64,000 bases of DNA from Rhodococcus sp. CH91 (lineage in GTDB: Bacteria; Actinomycetota; Actinomycetes; Mycobacteriales; Mycobacteriaceae), in the NCBI RefSeq assembly GCF_022554085.1, contig NZ_JAKFYR010000001.1, positions 310,001-374,000 on the forward strand. The letters are read 5' to 3'. Positions within the stretch are counted from its first letter, which is position 1, and every line of letters starts with the position of its first letter. The notes beneath the pieces are model-generated. The model had not been told where the DNA came from and made no database searches. It was given only the letters and a program-made list of their open reading frames with translations. Positions 1-8,292 of this stretch are shown here, one piece after another. The position numbers and the translations under genes were made by a program.

Positions 1-444
1 CCCCGTACGGGTGCTGCGAAGGATTTCGATCTGCGCAGTGGAAAATGGGTTGCCACCGACACTCTCGCCATGTTCGCGCCGTTGCTGTGCGGTGGCCTGG
101 ACCGGCAGGCCGAACGGGCACTGCTGCGCACCTTCGAAGGCCCGAAGTTCTGCGGGCATCCGGATCTGCGCTATGCAGTGCCGCCGTCGACCTCGCCGGT
201 GTCCGGTGACTTCCGGTCTCGGGAGTACTGGCGTGGGCCGGTGTGGCCGGTGATGACCTGGTTGTTCTCGTGGGCGTTCGCCCGCCGTGGGTGGGCCGAG
301 CGGGCGAACGTCCTGCGTGCGGAAGGACTCCGGCAGGCCAGCGACGGCAGCTTCGCCGAGTACTACGAACCGTTCACCGGCGACCCGCTCGGCAGCATGC
401 AGCAATCGTGGACTGCCGCATCGGTGTTGGACTGGCTCGGATAG
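1..444 (+). CDS. Glucosylglycerate/mannosylglycerate hydrolase-like glycosidase, 3' end only
   Basis: The window opens inside this gene; the last 147 codons are present. The visible part is the end of an (alpha/alpha)6-barrel glycosidase of the MGH1/GH63-like group. The YWRGPVW motif near visible residue 76 and the closing segment (FAEYYEPFTG, then SMQQSWTAA) are typical of these enzymes, which hydrolyse the compatible solutes glucosylglycerate and mannosylglycerate in the cytoplasm. The catalytic acid upstream is outside the window, so substrate choice is inferred from family resemblance. It converges on the phoX gene, whose stop codon lies 22 bp away. Confidence 0.75.
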   Translation, partial: PRTGAAKDFDLRSGKWVATDTLAMFAPLLCGGLDRQAERALLRTFEGPKFCGHPDLRYAVPPSTSPVSGDFRSREYWRGPVWPVMTWLFSWAFARRGWAERANVLRAEGLRQASDGSFAEYYEPFTGDPLGSMQQSWTAASVLDWLG

Positions 445-466
445 GAGGCGCCGCCGCCTGCGAGGG

Positions 467-2551
467 TCAGATCCCGATCCGCCCGCCGCCCGACTTCCAC
501 ACCGCGACCACGGCGGGACGGGGCTGGGAAGCACCTCCGTCGGGCCAGTGCGAGGCAGGCGACGCCCAGGAGGACTCGTCCGTCTCGCCGGGGTGCTGTA
601 CGCACACGACGACCCGATCGTCCTGGACGATCGGACCGCAGGTCTCCGCCCCGACCGGCACGCTGAGGAACTGCTTCGTCTCCCCGCGCCGAGGTCCGTC
701 GAGGACGACGCTGAACAGACCGTCGTTGGAACCGAGCGCATTGCCGTCGGTGGAGATCCACAGGTTGCCGTGTGTGTCGAACGCGAGGTTGTCGGGGCAC
801 GAGATCGGGCTGACCTGCGACTTGTCGAATCCACCGAAGTAGGTGTCGGCCTCGTCCGGGTCTCCGCACACGAGCAGCAGTGTCCATGTGAACGACCTAC
901 CGGCGTGGTCGTCGTCGATCTCGAGGATCTGTCCGTTCTTGTTGTTCACGCGCGGATTCGCTTCGTCGGCCGGCGCGGCACCGTCGACGCCGCGCTTGGT
1001 GTTGTTGGTGAGGGCGACGTAGACCTTGCCGGTGACAGGATTGGGTTCGAAGTCTTCGGGCCGGTCCATCTTGGTCGCGCCGACCCTGTCGCCTGCGAGG
1101 CGCGTGAACACCGCGACTTCCTCCGCGCTCATGCCGTCGACCAGCGACTCGGCACTGCCGTCCTCGTTCGCGCGAAGCAACGGGATCCACTCCCCCGTGC
1201 CGGAGAACTTCCCGCCCTCGGGGAGCTTTCCGGATCCGTCGATCGCGTCCGGATGATCGCCGGTGAGCTTCGCCACGTAGAGCGTCCCGGCGTCGAGAAG
1301 GGTCATGTTGTGCCGCACGGCAGCCCGGGAGTTCCCGTTCTGCATCTTCCTCGACGACACGAATTTGTACATGTAGTCGAAACGCTCGTCGTCGCCGCTG
1401 TAGGCCACGACGGTGCCGTCCGCAGTGACGTGGATGGTGGCCGCTTCGTGCTTGAAGCGCCCGAGTGCCGTGTGCTTGACCGGCACCGACGTCGCGTCCC
1501 AGGGGTCGATCTCGACGATCCACCCGAATCGGTTGACCTCGTTGGGTTCCGCTGCGATGTCGAAGCGCGGGTCGAAGCGTTCCCACTTGCGTTCGGTTTC
1601 CGTGCCCTCGACTCCGTACCGGGCCAGACGTTCCGCGAGGACAGGGTCGGTCACGGTGTCGGCGTTGGCGAAATACTGGTCGAAGTTCTCCTCGCCCGAG
1701 AGCACGGTGCCCCAGGGTGTGACGCCGCCGGCGCAGTTGTTCAACGTGCCCGCGACCCGTGTGCCCGTCGGGTCGGCGGTGGTCTTCAGTAGATCGCTAC
1801 CGGCGGCCGGGCCGGTGACGAGGAACTCCGTGGTGCCGGTGATCCGCCGGTTGTACGGTCCGAATTCCGGTGTGAGGCGCCCGGTCCCGGGCTCACCCCT
1901 CACCTGGACGACGGACAGGCCGTGGCCGGCGATGCCGATACGTACCTGTTCCTCGGTGGGATCGTCCGCGTCGTAGCCGGCGAACATGAACGGCTCGGTG
2001 GTGTACTCGTGGCTGACGACGAGCAGATGGGTGTCGGGCGATCCGTCCACCGGGAGCAGGCCGGCGAAATCGTTGTTGAATCCGAACTGCTTCTCCTGCG
2101 CCGCCGCGGTCTGGTTGCCGATGTCGAAGGCGGGTGCATCGGGTAGTACCGGATCGCCCCACCGGATCACGACTTCCTGCTCGTAGCCGTCCGGCACGGT
2201 CACCGCGTCGTCGGTGTTCGGCGCGACCGGCGAGAAGTTCGTGCCGTCGGGCACCGGCCCGAGGTCACCGGCTCCGGCCGCGGCACCGTCGCTCACCGGG
2301 GCGGCGGCCGAATCGTTCGCACAGGCCGTCAGGACGCCCCCTGCACCCACGGCGAGCACCGCCATGGCGCCTCCACGCAGAACTCCGCGGCGCGAGAGGG
2401 CGGTACGCACGATGTCACCGAAGTACTCGCCGGGCGAGGTGTTGGGGACGGCGTGCGAACAGGCATCACCGCACTTGTACTTGCAGGTGATGTCGGAACG
2501 GGACGATATACCGTCGTGCGTGACGAACAACGGCAGAGTTCTACGGGACAC
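467..2551 (-). CDS. PhoX-family phosphatase (DUF839), Tat-exported
   Basis: The 694-residue protein matches the PhoX family, extracellular metal-dependent (Ca/Fe) alkaline phosphatases that release phosphate from organic esters. The N terminus has the family's conserved pre-sequence with CKYKCGDAC near residues 23-31. A twin-arginine signal follows (SRRGVLRGG, Arg54-Arg55), then a hydrophobic stretch and a possible lipobox LTAC with Cys77. The segment VLSGEENFDQYF is a family hallmark. I chose GTG at 2551 because a GAGGA lies about 6 bases upstream; an in-frame GTG at 2557 sits too close to it. The reading frame stays open further upstream, but that part looks non-coding. Confidence 0.85.
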   Translation of the reverse strand: MSRRTLPLFVTHDGISSRSDITCKYKCGDACSHAVPNTSPGEYFGDIVRTALSRRGVLRGGAMAVLAVGAGGVLTACANDSAAAPVSDGAAAGAGDLGPVPDGTNFSPVAPNTDDAVTVPDGYEQEVVIRWGDPVLPDAPAFDIGNQTAAAQEKQFGFNNDFAGLLPVDGSPDTHLLVVSHEYTTEPFMFAGYDADDPTEEQVRIGIAGHGLSVVQVRGEPGTGRLTPEFGPYNRRITGTTEFLVTGPAAGSDLLKTTADPTGTRVAGTLNNCAGGVTPWGTVLSGEENFDQYFANADTVTDPVLAERLARYGVEGTETERKWERFDPRFDIAAEPNEVNRFGWIVEIDPWDATSVPVKHTALGRFKHEAATIHVTADGTVVAYSGDDERFDYMYKFVSSRKMQNGNSRAAVRHNMTLLDAGTLYVAKLTGDHPDAIDGSGKLPEGGKFSGTGEWIPLLRANEDGSAESLVDGMSAEEVAVFTRLAGDRVGATKMDRPEDFEPNPVTGKVYVALTNNTKRGVDGAAPADEANPRVNNKNGQILEIDDDHAGRSFTWTLLLVCGDPDEADTYFGGFDKSQVSPISCPDNLAFDTHGNLWISTDGNALGSNDGLFSVVLDGPRRGETKQFLSVPVGAETCGPIVQDDRVVVCVQHPGETDESSWASPASHWPDGGASQPRPAVVAVWKSGGGRIGI

Positions 2552-2678
2552 GGTCACTCCTCGGAATCGGATCGATACCGGCACCGTAGGAGTGGCAGGC
2601 GAGCCGATCGGAACGAGAAGGTGAACACGCGGTGAGGATTCGGAGACCGTAGGACGCAGGTTCGTGAACGGGAGTACG

Positions 2679-3902
2679 TCAGCCCGGGGTGATGCGGTCG
2701 AGGTCCACGACGGGACGCACGCCGGGACGTTCGTCGGGGGACTCGTCCGACGAGCGATCCTCCTCGTCGATCTCTCCCGGTCTCGCGTCGACGAAGGGCA
2801 CCACCCGGTCGATGATCGCCCTGTTGTACGACTCCGCGGCCTGGATCGGATTCGCGTGTCCGGTGCGGTCGAGTTTCGACACCAGGAGCGTGCCGTCGGC
2901 CCCGCCGGACCTCTCGACGAGGATCCGGCGACTGTACTCGACGTCGACGACGTTGTCGGCAAGCGGATTCCGAGGCCGGAGGAACACCATGGCCGGACGG
3001 ATCTTGTCGTCGCGTTCCTCGGAGAGGGCGTTCAGGTTGTCGGCCGCACCGGATGCGACGATCGCCCGGAACTGCGATTCGATCAGGCCGTTGCTCGCGG
3101 CATTCGTGGAGAAGATCTTGTCGTGCAGTACTTCGCTTCCGGCCTTCCGCAACTCGTCGGAGTCGATTCGGCGGTACCACCTGTCGGACGGCACGACGAA
3201 CCGATCCTTCCGGGCGGCGACCTCGACGAGCACCCGCAGGGTGCGACTCTCCCGCGCGCCGGGTAGCCAGCCGATCCAGCGCAGCAGCTCCTCACCGGTG
3301 TCGCGTGCGTCGGCACGTACGGCGTGCAGGTCGAGCGGAGTGCAGTCCAGGATCACTCCCGTCACCTCGAGCGAGGTGTCCTGATAGAGATGCTGGGCGA
3401 CCTCGAGGGCGACGATTCCGCCCATGCTGTGTCCGGTGAGCACGATGTTCTCGATTCCGGACCAGGCTGCCTGTTCCTGGATCAGGCGGCTGACGACGGC
3501 GGTGTCGAGACCGCTGTTGTCGTATTCCACAGCCCATACCTGCCCGAGTTCGCGCAGTGCGGGCAGTGCGGCGGCGGTGTCGGTGGCGTCGAGATTGCCG
3601 AGTCCTACGAGGTCGACGACGGCCGTGTCGCGGTCCGCCCTCGATGCCGCGTCGTAGATCGGATGGATCTGCGGCTGGGTGAGAGCGAGTCGCTCGCGGA
3701 CCGGCGCGACGTCCCAGGCCCAGTACTGAGTGAACAGGGTGAGGAGTGGGAGCGCGGCGAGCGCCGTGCGCGCGAGGGCGCGTCGGAGCCGCCCGAACCG
3801 GACCCATCCGTGGCCGGTCCGGGTGTCGCGGAGACGTTGCCGCCGGCGACTGTCGTCCCAGTCGCCGGCGGTGCAGAGCGGAAGCCATGGTGCGTTCGAC
3901 AT
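2679..3902 (-). CDS. Alpha/beta hydrolase with N-terminal membrane anchor
   Basis: The 407-residue protein has one hydrophobic segment at about residues 42-62, then an alpha/beta hydrolase domain. The nucleophile elbow GHSMGG puts the catalytic serine at about 159, and a histidine in the C-terminal TGHANP context is the likely third triad member. This suggests a membrane-anchored esterase or lipase with its domain outside the cytoplasm. The substrate is unknown. The last 35 residues are acidic and probably disordered. It follows the LLM oxidoreductase on the same strand with a 28-bp gap. Confidence 0.75.
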   Translation of the reverse strand: MSNAPWLPLCTAGDWDDSRRRQRLRDTRTGHGWVRFGRLRRALARTALAALPLLTLFTQYWAWDVAPVRERLALTQPQIHPIYDAASRADRDTAVVDLVGLGNLDATDTAAALPALRELGQVWAVEYDNSGLDTAVVSRLIQEQAAWSGIENIVLTGHSMGGIVALEVAQHLYQDTSLEVTGVILDCTPLDLHAVRADARDTGEELLRWIGWLPGARESRTLRVLVEVAARKDRFVVPSDRWYRRIDSDELRKAGSEVLHDKIFSTNAASNGLIESQFRAIVASGAADNLNALSEERDDKIRPAMVFLRPRNPLADNVVDVEYSRRILVERSGGADGTLLVSKLDRTGHANPIQAAESYNRAIIDRVVPFVDARPGEIDEEDRSSDESPDERPGVRPVVDLDRITPG

Positions 3903-3930
3903 GCACCACCGATGGTACTGACGACGACGA

Positions 3931-4725
3931 TCAGCTGAGGCCCGTCAACGGCGTCGCCGAGTTCTCGTCCCGCCATGCGATCGCTTCCCGCAACTCCCCG
4001 AGGTCGTAGTCGGGGCCACCGGCGCCCACGGTGAACTGCGTGATGCCCAGTTCGACGTAGGACGGTGCCGCCTCGACCCCCGGCCACGAGGTGGACCGTT
4101 CGATGTCCTCGGGTCGACGATCGACCTCGGCGCATCGTTGCGCGAGAATCTCGGACTTCTCGGCATGGGTGTCCATCTCACCGAAGCTGTGCCAGATATC
4201 GGCGTATTTTGCCACCAGCGGCAGCGTCTTCTTCGGGCCACCACCGCCGATGAGGATCGGAATGTGCCGGGTGGGCAGAGGATTCAGTTTTCCGAGACGA
4301 CCGGTGATCCGGGGCATGTACTCCGCGAGCAGGTCCAGCCGGGAGCCCTTGGTACCGAATTCGTAGCCGTACTCGTCGTAATCCCGTTCGAACCAGCCCG
4401 AGCCGATCCCCAGGATGAGACGGCCACCGCTGATGTGATCGACGGTGCGTGCCATGTCGGCGAGGAGATCGGGATTCCGGTATCCGCCGCCGGTGACGAG
4501 GGCTCCGATCTCCACGCGTTCGGTCTGCTCGGCCCAGGCTCCGAGCATCGTCCAGCATTCGAAGTGGGCGCCGTCGGGGTCGCCGTAGAGCGGGTAGAAG
4601 TGGTCCCAGTTGAACACGATGTCGACGCCTGCGTCCTCGGCGCGAAGCACGGTGTCGCGGATGACGCCGTAGTCGGGTTGCTGCTGGGGTTGCAGTTGGA
4701 GTCCGATGCGAATGGGGCGTGTCAT
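3931..4725 (-). CDS. LLM-class F420-dependent oxidoreductase
   Basis: This 264-residue protein looks like a luciferase-like TIM-barrel oxidoreductase that uses reduced cofactor F420. The N-terminal strand (IRIGLQLQPQ), the segment VFNWDHFYPLYG, the GRLILGIGSGW segment and the (P)ILIGGGGPK segment are typical of the F420-binding branch. ATG at 4725 is preferred; an in-frame GTG at 4734 would add three residues. It lies 18 bp downstream of the TetR gene on the same strand and may be co-transcribed with it. That makes it a possible extra enzyme of the divergent Rieske operon. Substrate unknown. Confidence 0.8.
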   Translation of the reverse strand: MTRPIRIGLQLQPQQQPDYGVIRDTVLRAEDAGVDIVFNWDHFYPLYGDPDGAHFECWTMLGAWAEQTERVEIGALVTGGGYRNPDLLADMARTVDHISGGRLILGIGSGWFERDYDEYGYEFGTKGSRLDLLAEYMPRITGRLGKLNPLPTRHIPILIGGGGPKKTLPLVAKYADIWHSFGEMDTHAEKSEILAQRCAEVDRRPEDIERSTSWPGVEAAPSYVELGITQFTVGAGGPDYDLGELREAIAWRDENSATPLTGLS

Positions 4726-4743
4726 GGATTCCACGTTATGGGG

Positions 4744-5379
4744 TCACGCCCGCCGGGCGCCGCCGAACAACGAACCTCGGATCAGCAGGCCGATCGCGTG
4801 GTGTGTCGCGACATACTGATCCGGAGTGGCGGTGGCCGCGTGGTCGTACAGGCCTCGAAGCATGGCGAAGATCGCGTCGGTGGTCCCGCTCGGGTCCGCA
4901 TCGGTGTGGAGCATGCCCTCGCTGCGGGCCTGCTCGACGATCCCGGCGACCACCTGCCGCAACGATACGAAGATCATGTCGCTGTCCTCGTCCAGTCGGA
5001 GGGAGGCCGCACCCTCGCTCCGGAGCGCACGGTCGAAGGCGACTGCGTACGGGTTCTCCTGCACCAGCGCGGCGCCCTCGTCGAGTACCGCCATCAGTTT
5101 GTCCAGAACGCCGTCGACTCCGTCGGCCGCGGCGGCGAGCCGGGGCAGCGCCACATCGGCGATCTCCGCGAATGCCGCCCGGACGAGCTCTCCCTTGTTG
5201 GGGAAGTAGTGGTAGAGAGTGCCGCTGGTGATATCGGCGGTGCGCGCGATCTCTCGGATCGTGGCTCCCGAGTACCCCACCTCCGCGACGCAGCGCATGG
5301 TGGCGGCGAGGATGCGGCGCCGCGTTTCGTCGCTCCGGGCCCCGACGGGCCTGCCCAGATGCGCTGAGGTCGACGGCAC
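4744..5379 (-). CDS. TetR/AcrR family transcriptional regulator
   Basis: With the start used here the protein has 211 residues. The N-terminal helix-turn-helix reads ATIREIARTADITSGTLYHY, the standard TetR recognition module. The C-terminal two thirds form the ligand-binding helical domain. I chose GTG at 5379 because a GGAGG lies four bases upstream; starts at 5415 or 5523 would add an N-terminal tail unlike the family. The gene is divergent from the Rieske oxygenase operon, and a perfect palindrome lies between them, so it is probably the local repressor of that operon and of itself. Confidence 0.85.
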   Translation of the reverse strand: MPSTSAHLGRPVGARSDETRRRILAATMRCVAEVGYSGATIREIARTADITSGTLYHYFPNKGELVRAAFAEIADVALPRLAAAADGVDGVLDKLMAVLDEGAALVQENPYAVAFDRALRSEGAASLRLDEDSDMIFVSLRQVVAGIVEQARSEGMLHTDADPSGTTDAIFAMLRGLYDHAATATPDQYVATHHAIGLLIRGSLFGGARRA

Positions 5380-5549
5380 GACACCTCCGAGGGGCTGGTA
5401 GTTGCTGTCGAGCATGGCATGTCTCGGCCGCAGGTGCCGGGTGCGGTCTCCGGCGCACGGCAGAAACGGCGCTCTCCATAGGAGGAATCGGGATTCGAGA
5501 TAGCCGGCAGGGCCCATTGACACGCCTCGGTGTGAGCTGCATCATATGG

Positions 5550-5569
5550 AATCAATCACGTGATTGATT
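5550..5569. promoter_or_regulatory. Perfect 20-bp palindrome, candidate TetR operator
   Basis: The site AATCAATCACGTGATTGATT is identical to its reverse complement over all 20 bases. It is AT-rich in otherwise GC-rich DNA and lies between a TetR gene and the divergent oxygenase operon, the usual place for a TetR operator. Confidence 0.65.
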
Positions 5570-5670
5570 TTGTTCCGGATCGACCGCGGCGCGTGCCGAA
5601 CGGATCCCGATCGGTGTCTTCGCGACGGTGTCCCGCCGACTCACGCCCACACTCTGCCTGCTGCTTCACA

Positions 5671-5691
5671 TCTGACTCACTTCTGACTCAC
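5671..5691. repeat. Direct repeat TCTGACTCAC, 11-bp spacing
   Basis: TCTGACTCAC occurs at 5671-5680 and again at 5682-5691, one helical turn apart, about 40 bp upstream of the Rieske oxygenase start. It could be a tandem activator site or overlap the promoter; no regulator is assigned. Confidence 0.4.
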
Positions 5692-5728
5692 AGCACTGCG
5701 TCGTCCACGTGAACGGAGTACGAGCATC

Positions 5729-7117
5729 ATGACGTCCACACAACCCCGCACCGAGCGGGATCCTTCCGGGTTGCCCGGAAGCTGGGTCGAGACCGCCGAA
5801 GGGCTCGCCGACATCGAACCGGGCCGCTACAACATGAAGATCCCGACCGACCGTTACGTGTCGCCGGAGATCCACGAACGCGAACGCGAGGCCGTCTGGG
5901 AGAAGGTGTGGCAGGTCGTCGGGCGGGTGGCGGATCTCCCGGCAGCCGGTGACTGGAAGGTCTTCACGCTCTTCGACCAGTCGTACATCATCGTTCGCGG
6001 AAAAGACGACCGCATACGCGGTTTCGTCAACGCGTGCAGGCACCGAGGCAATCCTCTGTGTACCGGGAGCGGAAATTCCAAGCGCTTCCTGTGCCAGTAC
6101 CACCTCTGGTCCTACGACCTGGACGGAACTCTTCGGGGCATCCTGCACGAGAAGGCCCTCGATCCCATCGACAAATCCGAGAACTCCCTGCTCCAGGTCT
6201 CGGTCGACACTTGCGCCGGCTTCGTCTTCCTCAACCCCGACCCGGATGCCGAACCCCTCGACGACTACCTCGGGGCCGAGGTACTCGAGATGCTCGCGCC
6301 GTATCGGCTCGACGAGATGGTCACCGTGATGGACGTGCGGGAAGCCCTCGACTGCAACTGGAAGGTGGTGGTGGACGCCTTCTCGGAGGGTTACCACATC
6401 TCCGGAATCCACCCGGAGTTGTTGCGGGCGATCACTATCGAATCCGAAGCCAGCCGATACCGGCTCCTGGATCGCCATTCGGTCGCCTGTTCGCCGTTCG
6501 AGGTCGCGAACGCTGCGAAGTACGGTCCACAGGAACAGGTCGACGGAATCCACGAACTTCCCGAGACCTTCCCGTCCCTCATGCGTGTACTCCCCAGATT
6601 CGACGAACTCGTCGACGAATACCGGGTCGAAGGGCAGGCGCTCACGTTCCCCGAGGGGGTCACCGCGCGGACGATCCTGCAGAAGGCCACGCGCGAGGTC
6701 CTGACGGAAGCGGGCCTGGACGTCAGTGGACTCACGGACGCTCAGATGAGCGACAACCACGGCTGGGTCCTGTTTCCCAACTTCTTCATGACCGTTCGTG
6801 CCGGTGAAGCGACCGTCATCCTCGCGCAGCCCGACCCCGGAGGCGATCCCAACCGGTGTGTCTGGCAGATCATCAGCCTGATGTGGCTGCCGGACGAGAT
6901 GAAGGACGCTCTCCGTGCCGAACCCATCGAGGTGAAGGCACCCGGCGAGTTCAAGTACTTCCTGGCACTGCAACAGGATTACGAACAGATGCCCAGGCAG
7001 CAACGAGGCCTGCGCAACAAGCGTCTCGATCACATGATGCTCGTGTCCGAGGAAGTAGTCGTGGCCCACTTCCATTCGGTTCTCGACAGATACCTCGCCG
7101 CATCCTCCCGTTCGTGA
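5729..7117 (+). CDS. Rieske non-heme iron oxygenase, large subunit
   Basis: The 462-residue protein is a ring-hydroxylating oxygenase alpha subunit. The Rieske [2Fe-2S] ligands are visible as C103-x-H105 and C122-x2-H125. The C-terminal catalytic domain has the mononuclear iron motif, with H223 and H228 in the GYHISGIHPE segment. Such enzymes insert O2 into aromatic, terpenoid or N-alkyl substrates and need an electron-transfer reductase and usually a ferredoxin; neither is encoded nearby. It is the first gene of a five-gene operon running to 9800. Substrate not predictable from sequence alone. Confidence 0.9.
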   Translation: MTSTQPRTERDPSGLPGSWVETAEGLADIEPGRYNMKIPTDRYVSPEIHEREREAVWEKVWQVVGRVADLPAAGDWKVFTLFDQSYIIVRGKDDRIRGFVNACRHRGNPLCTGSGNSKRFLCQYHLWSYDLDGTLRGILHEKALDPIDKSENSLLQVSVDTCAGFVFLNPDPDAEPLDDYLGAEVLEMLAPYRLDEMVTVMDVREALDCNWKVVVDAFSEGYHISGIHPELLRAITIESEASRYRLLDRHSVACSPFEVANAAKYGPQEQVDGIHELPETFPSLMRVLPRFDELVDEYRVEGQALTFPEGVTARTILQKATREVLTEAGLDVSGLTDAQMSDNHGWVLFPNFFMTVRAGEATVILAQPDPGGDPNRCVWQIISLMWLPDEMKDALRAEPIEVKAPGEFKYFLALQQDYEQMPRQQRGLRNKRLDHMMLVSEEVVVAHFHSVLDRYLAASSRS

Positions 7118-7160
7118 TCTGCCTGTTCACGACGCCTGACCAGCTCAAGGAGACATACGA

Positions 7161-7631
7161 ATGGAACTGCGCGACATCGCCGATGTCATCGACGATCACA
7201 CAGGCCGTGCACGCACGGTACTCGAGTACGGTTTGATCACGAAGTCGCTGGTCGATCGTGCCAAGGAGCCCGGCTTCACGACCGAGAGCTGGGCGCCGCT
7301 CGCCGAACTCGTCGCCATCGACGAATTCGTTCGGGTCGGCAATTTCAAAGAGGTCATGAACTGGACCGAGTACGTCGACTTCCTGACCGGCTGGGCCTCC
7401 GCCTCCCAGTGGGAAGGTGTCTTCAAACGCGTCACCGAAACCCCCGACCTGGTCTTCCTCGAACTGGAGGAACGCAGCAGTGTCGGTGATTTCAGCAACG
7501 TCGTGAACTCCGTGTCGGTCTACGAGTTCGACGAGGCGGACAAGATCCGCCGCATCGACGTCTACCTGCAGATGGCGTTGCCCGACAACGCGATGCTCGG
7601 CAGTTACGAGGACGTACGCATTTCGGAATGA
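7161..7631 (+). CDS. SnoaL/NTF2-like small protein
   Basis: This 156-residue protein has no signal peptide and looks like a single cone-shaped NTF2/SnoaL-like domain, judged from length, the alternation of amphipathic strands and the late segment VYEFDEADKIRRIDVYLQM. ATG at 7161 follows AAGGAGA. Proteins of this fold act as isomerases or dehydratases, or as the beta subunits of Rieske oxygenases. Its position directly after the alpha subunit makes a subunit or pathway role likely, but the assignment is inferred. Confidence 0.65.
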   Translation: MELRDIADVIDDHTGRARTVLEYGLITKSLVDRAKEPGFTTESWAPLAELVAIDEFVRVGNFKEVMNWTEYVDFLTGWASASQWEGVFKRVTETPDLVFLELEERSSVGDFSNVVNSVSVYEFDEADKIRRIDVYLQMALPDNAMLGSYEDVRISE

Positions 7632-7699
7632 CTTCTCGGCCGGCCCCCTTCGTCGGGGGCCGGATCTCCCCCACACACGACCCCTTCAGGAGAACATCG

Positions 7700-8239
7700 G
7701 TGAACATCGACGAGCGCATCGCACACCACACTCGGATGGCGAAGGCGTACGGCAACGCCTATCTGCGTCAAGGCGTACAGGAAGGTGAGGAGTACGTCGA
7801 CGAAAGTGGCCAGGATGCCTGGAAATTCGCGGACGACGCGATCTACACCTCCCCCTACTTCACGGGTGAGGAGGTCATCCTGATGAAGGAGGCCCTCGCC
7901 GACACCGGTCGCGCGGCCACGATGGAAGCCAAGGCGTATTCCCTCACCTTCCCCGACTGGAAGCCGGCCGATTTCAAGTACTGGCCGGCCGCGAACGGAC
8001 TGGTGATGAAGACGCGGTGGCAGGGCACCGCCACCGACGGAACCGTCATGGGCTTCTATTCCTACAGCTTCATCGAAACGAACGACCTCGGTGAGATCAC
8101 CCGCTGGGAAACGCACGTCAACGACGAGTACGGACCGTTCCTCGACGTCGCGATCGGCAGGAGCGGACCGTTCCACGGCAATGCCGAGTACCTCGATGCC
8201 CTGACCGCATGTCTCGAGCGGGCCGGCGTCACCGTCTGA
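7700..8239 (+). CDS. Second SnoaL/NTF2-like protein of the oxygenase operon
   Basis: The 179-residue protein also fits an NTF2-like fold. It has a long N-terminal helix (IAHHTRMAKAYGNAYLRQG), a segment rich in aromatic residues (WKFADDAIYTSPYF), and late strands with paired Trp/Tyr residues (GFYSYSFIE, ITRWETHVND). GTG at 7700 is preferred because CAGGAG lies 8 bases upstream; the open frame back to 7628 lacks such a site. At about 180 residues it has the usual length of a Rieske oxygenase beta subunit, so it could be the partner of the upstream alpha subunit or a separate isomerase. Confidence 0.65.
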   Translation: MNIDERIAHHTRMAKAYGNAYLRQGVQEGEEYVDESGQDAWKFADDAIYTSPYFTGEEVILMKEALADTGRAATMEAKAYSLTFPDWKPADFKYWPAANGLVMKTRWQGTATDGTVMGFYSYSFIETNDLGEITRWETHVNDEYGPFLDVAIGRSGPFHGNAEYLDALTACLERAGVTV

Positions 8240-8292
8240 CATCCCCGAGCCGAAACCCGACTTCTCGTGTTGCACGAAAGGACATCTCCGAC

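Larger units (their letters stand above)
5380..5728. other. 349-bp divergent intergenic region
   Basis: No convincing gene is seen here. It separates the TetR gene from the Rieske operon and should hold both promoters. It contains a perfect 20-bp palindrome (5550-5569) and, closer to the oxygenase, an 11-bp-spaced direct repeat (5671-5691). The part next to the TetR gene is open in frame but lacks a better start. Confidence 0.6.

Noticed and set aside
287-1792. Long plus-strand open frame opposite phoX
   Set aside because: High GC keeps antisense frames open. The sequence has no domain, while the minus frame is a clear PhoX.
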